This document shows, piece by piece, positions 36,023 to 43,962 of a stretch of 64,000 bases of DNA; position 1 is the stretch's first letter; every line of letters begins with the position of its first letter. The stretch is taken from contig NZ_BMXS01000018.1 of the NCBI RefSeq assembly GCF_014651875.1, positions 1 through 64,000 of the forward strand. The letters run 5' to 3'. Source of the stretch: Litchfieldella qijiaojingensis. GTDB taxonomy: Bacteria > Pseudomonadota > Gammaproteobacteria > Pseudomonadales > Halomonadaceae. The notes beneath the pieces are model-generated. The model did not search any database. It was not told the origin of the DNA and worked only from the letters and a program-made list of their open reading frames with translations. The position numbers and the translations under genes are program-made.

Positions 36023-36903
36023 ATAACTCCCTACTGGATTCACGGCGCCCGTCGTCAGAGCCGGAATCACGGGTTTCGGCCCCGCAGCGGCATGCCAAGC
36101 CGTTCAACCTGACACGCTGGGTCGGCGCAACGCTGGTCATCTTCTGGCTGTTGGTGGCAATTTTCGGCCCCATGCTGGCGCCCCATCCGGTCGGCGCCCT
36201 GGTCGCCGACAAGATATATTCCGGCGCCAGTGCCGCGTTCCCGCTGGGTACCGATTATCTCGGCCGCGACATGCTCAGCCGAATTCTCACCGGTGCTCGC
36301 TATACCGTGGGGTTGGCACTGATCGCGGCGCTACTCTCCAGCCTGATCGGAGCGAGCCTCGGCATGCTGGCGGCACTCGCGCCACGTTGGCTCGATGAAT
36401 CGGTGAGTCGACTCAATGACGCGCTGATCTCGATCCCCAGCAAGATGCTGGCGCTGGTGATGGTGTCCGCCTTTGGCGCTTCGATCCCACTGCTGATCCT
36501 GACCGCGGTGATCAGCTATGCACCCGGCGCTTTCCGCATCTCCCGCAGCCTCGCCGCCAACATCGCGACGTTGGAATACGTGCAAGTTGCCCGTACCCGC
36601 GGCGAGGGCAAGCTCTACATTGCCGCCGTCGAGGTATTGCCCAACATGTTCCATCCGGTGCTCACCGACATGGGTATGCGCTTCGTGTTCATCGTGCTGC
36701 TGCTCAGCGGCATGAGCTTCCTCGGCCTCGGCGTACAGCCACCGATGGCCGACCTGGGCTCACTGGTACGGGAAAATATCGGTGGCCTGAGCCAAGGGGC
36801 GCTGGCGGTGATCGGTCCGGCACTCGCGATCGGCACTCTGACCATTGGAGCCAATCTGTTGATCGACAGCCTCTCCGCGAACCGCGGACAACAGGGAGAG
36901 TAA
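36019..36903 (+). CDS. Peptide ABC transporter permease, DppC-like
   Basis: A 294-residue permease. After a cytoplasmic N-terminus and one helix it has FPLGTDYLGRDMLSRILTGA, the DppC hallmark, then five segments and LGLGVQPPMADLGSLV near the end. It is coupled to the upstream permease by ATGA and lies four bases before the ATPase gene. Confidence 0.87.
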   Translation: MNNSLLDSRRPSSEPESRVSAPQRHAKPFNLTRWVGATLVIFWLLVAIFGPMLAPHPVGALVADKIYSGASAAFPLGTDYLGRDMLSRILTGARYTVGLALIAALLSSLIGASLGMLAALAPRWLDESVSRLNDALISIPSKMLALVMVSAFGASIPLLILTAVISYAPGAFRISRSLAANIATLEYVQVARTRGEGKLYIAAVEVLPNMFHPVLTDMGMRFVFIVLLLSGMSFLGLGVQPPMADLGSLVRENIGGLSQGALAVIGPALAIGTLTIGANLLIDSLSANRGQQGE

Positions 36904-36907
36904 CGAC

Positions 36908-38563
36908 ATGCTTGGAGAAAGCCTTGAAGTACGCGACTTGTGCGTTACCGCGATAACACCGGATGGCGATGAGATCGAAATCGTCAAGCAGGTGGGTTTT
37001 TCCATTGCCCAGGGAGAGGTACTGGCGCTGATCGGCGAGTCCGGCTCGGGCAAGACCACCATCGCGCTTTCGCTGCTGGGCTATGCCCGACGCGGCTGTC
37101 GTATTGCCGGTGGCAGTATACGGCTGGGCGATAGCAGCATTCTTGATCTGCCACCTGCGGCCCTGCGGAATTTGCGCGGTCATCGGGTTGCCTATATCGC
37201 ACAAAGCGCCGCCGCTTCGTTCAATCCCTCTAAACGCTTGATGGATCAAGTGATCGAGGGAGCCTTGCGGCATGGGGTGATGTCTCGCCGTGAAGCGGAA
37301 GCGAAGGCGGTCGAACTGTTCCGCGAGCTCGCCCTGCCCGATCCCGAAGGGATAGGTTCACGCTATCCGCATCAGGTTTCCGGCGGGCAATTACAGCGCC
37401 TGATGGCCGCCATGGCCCTGATTACCGACCCGGCACTGGTCATCCTCGACGAGCCCACCACCGCGCTTGACGTGACCACCCAGATTGAGGTGTTGCGTGC
37501 CTTCAAGCGGGTGGTACGAGAGCGTGGTACCACGGCCATCTACGTGTCCCACGACCTCGCCGTCGTGGCTCAGATGGCTGACCGGGTGCTGGTGCTCAAT
37601 GGCGGTGAGACCCAGGAGCAAGGCGAGATCGAGCAGATCCTCGACCGCCCCAACCATCCCTATACCAAGAGCTTGCTCGAAGCGGCACGCCCCGAGCAGC
37701 AACTCTCACCGCCGCCGCTTGAAAGGGGTGACGAGTTGCTGAGAATCGACGACTTGCAGGTCGGTTACGGCACCCGTGACGCTCAGGGAATCCCCGCCAA
37801 GGTGGTACTCGACGACATCATGCTGCGCCTCGAGAGCGGTCAGGCACTGGGGGTGATCGGCGAATCGGGTTCCGGCAAGTCGACCCTGGCCATGGCCGTT
37901 GCCGGCCTGGCCGCCCACTCCCGGGGGGAAGTCGTGTTCAACGGTCAGGCGCTCTCAGCCACGCTACGCGGGCGGACTCCCGATCAGTTTCGCCGCATTC
38001 AGATGGTCTTCCAGAGCGCCGACAATGCGCTCAATCCCGCGCATAGCATCGAACGGATTCTGACCCGTCCCTTGCGCACTTACTTCAAACTCGACGCAGA
38101 AGAGCGCCGTCGTCGGGTACGCGAGCTGATGGATCTGGTGAAATTGCCACACTCGCTGCTCAGCCGCCGTCCCGGGGAACTTTCCGGTGGCCAGAAACAG
38201 CGCGTCAACCTCGCGCGGGCGCTGGCGGCGAAGCCCGACCTGTTGCTCTGCGATGAAGTCACCTCGGCGCTCGACACGGTGGTCGGTGCGGCGATCCTGG
38301 AGTTGTTGGTCGAGCTCAGGAGCAAACTCGGCGTTTCGTTGCTGTTCATCAGCCACGACATTTCGACGGTGCGCGCGTTATGTGACGACGTGATGGTGCT
38401 CTACAAGGGAGACTGTGTGGAGAGCGGCTCCTGCGCGTCGGTGATCTCCTCACCCCAACATCCCTACACCCAGAGGCTGATCGGCTCGGTACCAGAGCTG
38501 CGGCGTGGCTGGCTGGAATCACAGCCAAGTTTCGCTTCGCTCGAGCAAGATTGCGTAGCATAG
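36908..38563 (+). CDS. Fused double ATPase of a peptide ABC transporter
   Basis: 551 residues holding two complete ATPase domains in one chain. The first has GESGSGKTT and VSGGQLQRLM with Walker B LVILDEPTTALD; the second starts near residue 275 and has GESGSGKST and LSGGQKQRVN with LLLCDEVTSALD. The second Walker B reads DEV instead of DEP. It replaces the separate DppD and DppF proteins found in the other peptide operon at 19855-21979. It ends the operon and is followed by a hairpin. Confidence 0.87.
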   Translation: MLGESLEVRDLCVTAITPDGDEIEIVKQVGFSIAQGEVLALIGESGSGKTTIALSLLGYARRGCRIAGGSIRLGDSSILDLPPAALRNLRGHRVAYIAQSAAASFNPSKRLMDQVIEGALRHGVMSRREAEAKAVELFRELALPDPEGIGSRYPHQVSGGQLQRLMAAMALITDPALVILDEPTTALDVTTQIEVLRAFKRVVRERGTTAIYVSHDLAVVAQMADRVLVLNGGETQEQGEIEQILDRPNHPYTKSLLEAARPEQQLSPPPLERGDELLRIDDLQVGYGTRDAQGIPAKVVLDDIMLRLESGQALGVIGESGSGKSTLAMAVAGLAAHSRGEVVFNGQALSATLRGRTPDQFRRIQMVFQSADNALNPAHSIERILTRPLRTYFKLDAEERRRRVRELMDLVKLPHSLLSRRPGELSGGQKQRVNLARALAAKPDLLLCDEVTSALDTVVGAAILELLVELRSKLGVSLLFISHDISTVRALCDDVMVLYKGDCVESGSCASVISSPQHPYTQRLIGSVPELRRGWLESQPSFASLEQDCVA

Positions 38564-38637
38564 CGACCGTTCCGTGCACGTTCGTGATAAGGCGCTGCGT
38601 AAGACGCGGGAATGATCCCCCCTTATCCCGATAGCAG

Positions 38638-38669
38638 CGATACCCTGATAGATGACGATCAGGGTATCG
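38638..38669. terminator. Hairpin between convergent operons
   Basis: CGATACCCTGAT (38638-38649) is perfectly complementary to ATCAGGGTATCG (38658-38669) with an 8-base loop. It lies between the peptide ABC operon and the convergent iron-type ABC operon and probably ends transcripts from both sides, though a T-run is lacking. Confidence 0.6.
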
Positions 38670-38677
38670 TCGTAGCA

Positions 38678-39484
38678 CTACGCGCCTTGGGAACTCGATT
38701 CGGCAGCCAATCGGCTAAACGTCTCGCCCTTCGCCGCCACGCTGTCGACGATGACTTGCCCGAGCCCTCGCGAGCATGGCTCTATACGTGCCTCGACGTG
38801 GTAAACCTCGCGCAAGAGAGCGGAAGTGATCACCTCGGATGAAGGACCGCAGGTGATCAGTTGGCCGTTGGCAATGACCATGGCCTGATCGGCGAAGCGT
38901 AGCGCGTGATTGAGGTCATGCAGGGCGATCAGGACCACCATGTCGCGCAGGCAGGCAAGGCTGCGCATATGGGTCAGCACTTCCATTTGCCGCGATAGGT
39001 CGAGCGCCGATGTCGGCTCGTCCATCAGCAGGATATCCGGTTCTCTTACAAGCGACTGCGCCAGGCTTACGAGCTGCCTCTGGCCACCGGACAGCTCGCC
39101 AATGTTCTTGAAGGCGATAGCCGATATGCCGAGCGCGTCCATGGTCTCGTCGATGTGCTTGAGATCATCGTCACCAACGGACCAGGACGAGCCTTGCTTG
39201 CGCGCGAGCAGGATCGATTCGTAGACGGTAAGCACCGAGTTGGCCGAGGTGTCCTGCGGCATGTAGCAGACGGCATCTCGCTCCTGCTTCACCCCTTCGA
39301 CATGCACCTGCCCCGGCCCTTGCAGCAGTCCGGCGATGCGCTTGAAGAGCGTCGACTTGCCCGCCGCATTGGGGCCGATCACGGCCACTACCTCGCCGCC
39401 CGTAAAGGCCGGTGTCGTCACGCCCTGAACCTGGAGTTTCCTGCCGTAAAACGCGCCAAGGTCGTCGAGCCGAAGGGTTACCAT
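38678..39484 (-). CDS. Siderophore/iron ABC transporter ATPase, FecE-like
   Basis: A 268-residue ATPase of the iron-complex/B12 importer group. Walker A is GPNAAGKST, the signature is LSGGQRQLVSLAQSL, Walker B is ILLMDEPTSALD, and the switch histidine is in LIALHDLNHALRFAD. It overlaps the permease gene by seven bases and ends the leftward operon 38678-41680. Confidence 0.87.
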   Translation of the reverse strand: MVTLRLDDLGAFYGRKLQVQGVTTPAFTGGEVVAVIGPNAAGKSTLFKRIAGLLQGPGQVHVEGVKQERDAVCYMPQDTSANSVLTVYESILLARKQGSSWSVGDDDLKHIDETMDALGISAIAFKNIGELSGGQRQLVSLAQSLVREPDILLMDEPTSALDLSRQMEVLTHMRSLACLRDMVVLIALHDLNHALRFADQAMVIANGQLITCGPSSEVITSALLREVYHVEARIEPCSRGLGQVIVDSVAAKGETFSRLAAESSSQGA

Positions 39485-40551
39485 GAGCGCCTCGTATTGG
39501 AGAGGATAAGGGAGATGAAGAAGGGAATGCCGATGAGCGATGTGACGACACCGATCGGAAAGATGGTTCCGGGCACGAGGGCCTTGCTGAGCACGGAGCT
39601 GGCGGAAAGGATAAGTGCCCCGGACAGCGCGGAGGCTGGCAGGAAAAAGCGCTGATCCTCACCAATCAGCATGCGGGCGATATGAGGCCCCACGAGTCCG
39701 ATAAAACCGATCGTGCCGACGAAGGCCACGGGTATAGCAGCCAGCAGACTCACCATCATCAGCGTTTCCAAGCGCAGTCGCGTAACCTTTACGCCGAAGC
39801 TTGCCGCCTTGTCCTCACCCAGCCTGAGCGCCGTCAGCGCCCAGGCGCGTCGTGCAAAGATGGGCAATACGACGAGCAGAGCAATCGTGGTGATGGCAAG
39901 CTTCGGCCAGGTCGCCTTGGTAAGGCTTCCCATCGTCCAGAAGACGACCGCGGCCAGGGCCTGCGAGGAAGCGAGGAACTGGACGAGCGCCAGCAGGGCA
40001 TTGAAAGTGAATACCAACGCGATGCCGAGCAGCACGATGGTCTCGACCGTCACGCCACGCTTGATGCTTAGCAGATGGATGAGAAACGCCGCCAGCATGG
40101 CCATGATGAAGGCGTTTATCGGCACTACGTAGGCGATTGCCGCGGGAATGATGGCCACACCGAAGGCCAGCGCCAAGGCCGCACCGAAACTCGCGGCAGC
40201 CGAAATGCCAAGCGTGAACGGGCTGGCGAGCGGGTTGTTGAGGATGGTCTGCATCTGTGCGCCCGCCACGCTGAGCGCCGCGCCGACGACCACGGCCATC
40301 AGCGCCACCGGCATGCGGATTTCCCACACCACGACGCGCACCTGCTGGCTCACACTGTCGGGAACGAGCAGCGCCCGCACGACCTCGTCGAGGCCATAAC
40401 GGGCGGGACCGAGAGCGAGATCGACACACAGGCTGAAGATCAGCGCCAAGCCGAGCCCCAGCAGAATCAGTTGCCGCCGTCTGACCAGGGCGCGGTAGCG
40501 ACTGCGTTCCACGCCTGTGGCCGATCCGGCGCTAGCCATGGGCTCACTCAT
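39478..40551 (-). CDS. Siderophore/iron ABC transporter permease, FecCD family
   Basis: A 357-residue permease of the FecCD/BtuC family with about ten membrane segments. RVVVWEIRMPVALMAVVVG and GAQMQTILNNPLASPFTLGI are family blocks, and FIGLVGPHIARMLIG is the typical coupling region. It takes iron-complex-type substrates across the inner membrane. It overlaps the binding-protein gene by eight bases. Confidence 0.88.
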   Translation of the reverse strand: MSEPMASAGSATGVERSRYRALVRRRQLILLGLGLALIFSLCVDLALGPARYGLDEVVRALLVPDSVSQQVRVVVWEIRMPVALMAVVVGAALSVAGAQMQTILNNPLASPFTLGISAAASFGAALALAFGVAIIPAAIAYVVPINAFIMAMLAAFLIHLLSIKRGVTVETIVLLGIALVFTFNALLALVQFLASSQALAAVVFWTMGSLTKATWPKLAITTIALLVVLPIFARRAWALTALRLGEDKAASFGVKVTRLRLETLMMVSLLAAIPVAFVGTIGFIGLVGPHIARMLIGEDQRFFLPASALSGALILSASSVLSKALVPGTIFPIGVVTSLIGIPFFISLILSNTRRSW

Positions 40552-41680
40552 CGGTTAGCGAGACCCAATAGCCGGGCCGGTAGCTGACCGGGAGGAACCT
40601 TTCGTGCAGTTCGCGGAAGGTCGCCTCGGGATCGAGATCGGTGAAGAGCTCGGGATGCAGCCACTTCGCCATCTGCTGGATGGCAACGAACTGATAGGGA
40701 CTGTTGTAGAACTGGTGCCAGATGGCGTGCATCTGCCCCGTCTCGACGGCCGCCACACCGGTCATCGCCGGCCGTTCGGTCAGCGCTTCGAGCTTGCGCA
40801 GCGCTTCTCCCTCGTCGCGGTCAGGACCGACGCCGACCCAGTTGCCGCCGGGTACATAAGCTTCCCAATAACCGCCGGTGACAATGATCTGGTCCGGGTT
40901 GGAGGCGATGATCTGCTCGGGGTTGAGCGTACCGAAGGTGCCGGGAATGATGTCCTTGGCAATGTTCTCCCCGCCGGCCATTTCGACGAACTTGCCGAAA
41001 TTATCGTCGCCGAAGGTCATGCAGCAATCGTCCGAATAGCCCCCGGCGCGATCGATGAAGACGCTGGGACGCTCCGGATCCGCCTCTTCGATGACATCGG
41101 TGACACGACGGATCTGGGCAGCGCGCCAAGCGGAGAACTCTTCGGCCCTTTCCTCTTCACCAAACAGTTGGCCGAAAAGACGCATGCTCGGCTCGGTATT
41201 GGTGAAGGGATGCTCCCGAAAGTCGACATAGACCACGGGAATGTCGACGGCGGCGAGCTTCTCGATATATCGGGCGTCTTCCGTCGCCTGCTTCGACTCG
41301 ATGTTCATGATCACCACATCGGGATCGAGGGCAACCGCCTGCTCCACGTCGAAGGTGCCGTCCTTGAAGCCACCGAAGGTCGGAATCTCCGCCATCTGTG
41401 GAAATTGCTCGAGATAGATGGCGTAGTTGTCGGGATCGGCCTGGCTAAAATCCTCACGCCAACCGACCACGCGTTCAAAGGGGTTGGCCGTGTCGAGCGC
41501 AGCCACGAGATAGATCTGCCGCCCTTCCCCCAGAATGACCCGTTGCACTGGAACATTCACCTCGACCTGTCGGCCAGCGACATCGGTCACCGTGACGGTC
41601 TCTGCCTGCGCGTGAAGAGTCGGAGACAAGACAGCAAGAAAGACGATTGCGGCACATGCCGCAAGCTTGCGGAGATTCAT
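40544..41680 (-). CDS. Iron-complex ABC transporter binding protein
   Basis: A 378-residue periplasmic protein of the FecB/BtuF (PBP2-helical) class. The signal peptide runs to about residue 26 (FLAVLSPTLHAQA). TVTDVAGRQVEVNVPVQRVI is the standard opening, followed by FDVEQAVALDPDVVIMN. A YSDDCCMTFGDDN stretch with adjacent cysteines is unusual. Ligand: a siderophore, haem or other iron complex. A promoter with an inverted repeat lies just upstream at 41714-41742. Confidence 0.83.
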   Translation of the reverse strand: MNLRKLAACAAIVFLAVLSPTLHAQAETVTVTDVAGRQVEVNVPVQRVILGEGRQIYLVAALDTANPFERVVGWREDFSQADPDNYAIYLEQFPQMAEIPTFGGFKDGTFDVEQAVALDPDVVIMNIESKQATEDARYIEKLAAVDIPVVYVDFREHPFTNTEPSMRLFGQLFGEEERAEEFSAWRAAQIRRVTDVIEEADPERPSVFIDRAGGYSDDCCMTFGDDNFGKFVEMAGGENIAKDIIPGTFGTLNPEQIIASNPDQIIVTGGYWEAYVPGGNWVGVGPDRDEGEALRKLEALTERPAMTGVAAVETGQMHAIWHQFYNSPYQFVAIQQMAKWLHPELFTDLDPEATFRELHERFLPVSYRPGYWVSLTDE

Positions 41681-41713
41681 GGCGGTCTCACGTGTAATTG
41701 GGAAATGCGCGGA

Positions 41714-41742
41714 ACTTTACCCTGAATGCGACACATTCTCAA
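41714..41742 (-). promoter_or_regulatory. Promoter of the iron ABC operon with an operator-like repeat
   Basis: On the minus strand, TTGAGA (41742-41737) and TAAAGT (41719-41714) are 17 bases apart. The spacer holds GAATGTGTCGCATTC, an inverted repeat of GAATG. An operator between -35 and -10 suits an iron repressor, but the match to the Fur consensus is weak. Confidence 0.45.
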
Positions 41743-41832
41743 GCAAAAAAGATGGAAGATGGAAGATGTTGTGTAGTATATGGGGTTCTTCCAGACGCGA
41801 AGCGTCGATCTTCAACCTTCTTTCTTTTCCCT

Positions 41833-42567
41833 ATGCTTGCCAATATCCGCATTGTTCTCGTCCAGACCTTCCATCCCGGCAATATCGGGCAAACCGCTCG
41901 GGCCATGAAGACCATGGGGTTGACCGACCTGGTGCTGGTCAACCCTCGTTGCTTTCCGGATGACGAGGCGACACGGTTGGCCGCCGGGGCCGAGGACGTC
42001 GTCGACGCGGCGCGGGTAGTGGACTCGCTGAGCGATGCCATTGGCGATTGCGTACAGGTGGTGGGCGCCAGTGCCCGGCTAAGAAGTATGCCGTTACCGC
42101 ACTACGACGAACCGGAAGAGATGGCTCGGGAACTGGTGGAAAATGCCGCTACGGATCGGGTGGCATTGGTGTTCGGTCGCGAACGCTTCGGACTTACCAA
42201 TGACGAGATCCAACACTGTAGCCACCAGGTCAGCATTCCCGCCAACCCCGACTATGGCATTCTCAACCTTTCACAGGCGGTGCAAGTGCTGGCTTACGAG
42301 GTGTTTCGCGCCTGGCGGCATAGTCCCGGCAGCGACTTCATCCAGCAACGGCCACCGCACGACCGCCCGCCGACACGTGAACAGCTTCGTCATTTCCATG
42401 ACCACCTGTCCCGGGTGATGCAGGCCAGCGGCTTTCTGACCCAACCACATGCCCGCACGGAAGCCCAGCTCCAGGCGCTGTTCGCCCGCGCCCAACCCAG
42501 CCGCAAGGAGCTGTCGCTGCTGCGTGGCTTCCTCAGTTCGGTCGAGCCGGAAGATACGGAGAGCTAA
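41833..42567 (+). CDS. trmJ: tRNA (cytidine/uridine-32-2'-O)-methyltransferase TrmJ
   Basis: A 244-residue SPOUT methyltransferase that methylates the ribose at position 32 of tRNA anticodon loops using S-adenosylmethionine. The opening IRIVLVQTFHPGNIGQTARA, the middle ALVFGRERFGLTNDEI and the IPANPDYGILNLSQAVQV block form the trefoil-knot SAM site. The ATG at 41833 is the family's normal start; the open frame runs 45 codons further left without support. It stands alone and is divergent from the iron ABC operon. Confidence 0.92.
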   Translation: MLANIRIVLVQTFHPGNIGQTARAMKTMGLTDLVLVNPRCFPDDEATRLAAGAEDVVDAARVVDSLSDAIGDCVQVVGASARLRSMPLPHYDEPEEMARELVENAATDRVALVFGRERFGLTNDEIQHCSHQVSIPANPDYGILNLSQAVQVLAYEVFRAWRHSPGSDFIQQRPPHDRPPTREQLRHFHDHLSRVMQASGFLTQPHARTEAQLQALFARAQPSRKELSLLRGFLSSVEPEDTES

Positions 42568-42577
42568 ATGGTGGTGT

Positions 42578-42603
42578 TTGTAGGAGCGACCGTGGTCGCG
42601 ATA
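42578..42603. repeat. REP-like palindrome
   Basis: TTTGTAGGAGCGACCGTGGT continues into CGCGATA. The GTAGGAGC head followed by the GCGACC/GGTCGC palindrome is the layout of REP sequences common in pseudomonads and relatives. It lies just after trmJ. No partner copy or RAYT transposase is in the window. Confidence 0.6.
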
Positions 42604-42795
42604 GCTTTGGCCAACACCGCCAGAATCACCGCATTCATGCTCTTCTACCGCCAACTTTGATGTGTAAGGCCACAAAGGGCGGCGATTTTACCAGAATGTG
42701 ATAGCGATGTCGGGATGACCAACCAATCGTTGACTCCTGAAGTACGTTCTCGGGTTCGTCATTTTTTTGTCATCCGTCTACGCTATAAAAGTTCG

Positions 42796-42978
42796 TGCTC
42801 GGGTTCGGCGCCTTCCTGGCGTTATCCCGATGCAAGACAAGGGATACTGTCGTTCAGAGCGTCACGGAAGCGAGGGTACAAGGAGTGCCATAAGGAGTGA
42901 CGGGAGTCACGGTATCGGGAAGGATGCCCCAGGGAGGGCATGAATGTCGCCACGGAGCCTTTGCTCCGTGGCGCTTTT
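42796..42978 (+). ncRNA. Candidate CsrB/RsmZ-type regulatory RNA
   Basis: In about 180 bases, four short hairpins present GGA in the loop: GACA/TGTC with AGGGATAC (42836-42851), GGTAC/GTGCC with AAGGA (42875-42889), GTGAC/GTCAC with GGGA (42897-42910) and ATGCCC/GGGCAT with CAGGGA (42924-42941). Further GGA motifs lie between them (AAGGAG at 42892, GGGAAGGA at 42917). A perfect 11-base terminator stem ends the unit, and TATAAA at 42784-42789 is a possible -10. This is the design of RNAs that titrate the translational repressor CsrA/RsmA. No protein frame fits. A TGTAAG at about 42664 could be half of a GacA site. Confidence 0.65.
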
Positions 42979-42979
42979 A
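42948..42979 (+). terminator. Rho-independent terminator of the small RNA
   Basis: CGCCACGGAGC (42948-42958) pairs perfectly with GCTCCGTGGCG (42963-42973) around CTTT and is followed by CTTTTA. It may also end the leftward aminotransferase cluster from the other side. Confidence 0.8.
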
Positions 42980-42987
42980 TATCTCCA

Positions 42988-43938
42988 CTAGATAGCAGTC
43001 AACCAGTCACGGAAGCCCGTCAGATCATCACCCAGTTCCGCTCGTGTCACGCGGCGATAGAGATGCTGCAACCGTGCGGTCACCGAATCCTGGTCGATGG
43101 TTTCCCCTGCCCTACCGATACGCCGCCCATCGAGTTCACGCAGCGGCAGGATTTCGGCGGCGGTACCGGTCAGGAACGCCTCGTCGGCGGTGTAGAGCTC
43201 GTCGCGGGTGATGCGTCGTTCATGCACTTGCAGCCCCAGCACCTCGCGTGCCAAGCGAATCACGCTGTCACGGGTGATACCCTGCAGGCAGGAGGTGACC
43301 TCGGGAGTGTGCAACACACCGTCGCGCAGCAGAAAGACGTTGGCTGACGATGCCTCGGCGACATAGCCTTCCGGGTCGAGCATCAGGGTTTCGTCGAAAC
43401 CGGCCTTGATGGCGGTATTCAAGGCCAGCATCGAATTGACATAGTGTCCGTTGGTCTTGGCCCGGCACAGACTGATGTTGACGTGATGCCGCGCCCAGGA
43501 CGAGGTCAAGGCACGCAACCCCTGCCGGGCGGCACTTGCCGAGATGTAATCGCCAAGATCCCAGGCCGCGATCATCACGTTGGTGGTCAATCCCGTGGCA
43601 CGCAGTCCCATACTCTCGGCACCGAAATACACTGTCGGCTTGAGGTAGGCATTGGTCAGGTCGTTGCGCCGCAAGCATTCTCGCTGGGCATCGATGAGTC
43701 GTTCGGCCGACCAGGCAAGCGGCATGTCCAGGGCATGGGCACTATCGAGCAAGCGACGAGTATGCTCGGCGACCCGGAACAGGTGGGCGCCGTTTGGACC
43801 CTCGTAGGAACGCACACCTTCGAAACACCCCATGCCGTAGTGCAGGGTGTGAGTCAGCATATGGGTCTTGGCCTCGCGCCATGGCAACCAATCGCCATTG
43901 TTCCACAACCAGCCTTCGCGTTCGCAGAGTGGCGTCAT
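42988..43938 (-). CDS. Branched-chain-type aminotransferase (class IV)
   Basis: A 316-residue fold-type IV PLP transaminase close to IlvE. HYGMGCFEGVRSY near 33-45, the lysine K161 in CRAKTNGHYVNS, EASSANVFLLRDG and LTGTAAEILPLREL are family blocks. Most IlvE proteins read KAGGNY at the lysine; here it is AKTNGHY, a modest change that could reflect another substrate. It is the last gene of the leftward cluster 42988-52344, 24 bases after dadA, so it may take the oxoacid or amino acid formed there rather than serve valine synthesis. Confidence 0.82.
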   Translation of the reverse strand: MTPLCEREGWLWNNGDWLPWREAKTHMLTHTLHYGMGCFEGVRSYEGPNGAHLFRVAEHTRRLLDSAHALDMPLAWSAERLIDAQRECLRRNDLTNAYLKPTVYFGAESMGLRATGLTTNVMIAAWDLGDYISASAARQGLRALTSSWARHHVNISLCRAKTNGHYVNSMLALNTAIKAGFDETLMLDPEGYVAEASSANVFLLRDGVLHTPEVTSCLQGITRDSVIRLAREVLGLQVHERRITRDELYTADEAFLTGTAAEILPLRELDGRRIGRAGETIDQDSVTARLQHLYRRVTRAELGDDLTGFRDWLTAI

Positions 43939-43962
43939 CCAGGGTCCTCTCGAGTGAACTCG

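Noticed and set aside
40604-41725. A 373-codon plus-strand frame
   Set aside because: Opposite the iron-complex binding protein, which has a signal peptide and family motifs; nothing supports translation of this strand.
42897-42910. GTGAC-GGGA-GTCAC read as a fourth copy of the operator found at 56117-56270
   Set aside because: Here it is one of several different stems that all carry GGA in the loop, so an RNA hairpin explains it better than a shared DNA-binding site.
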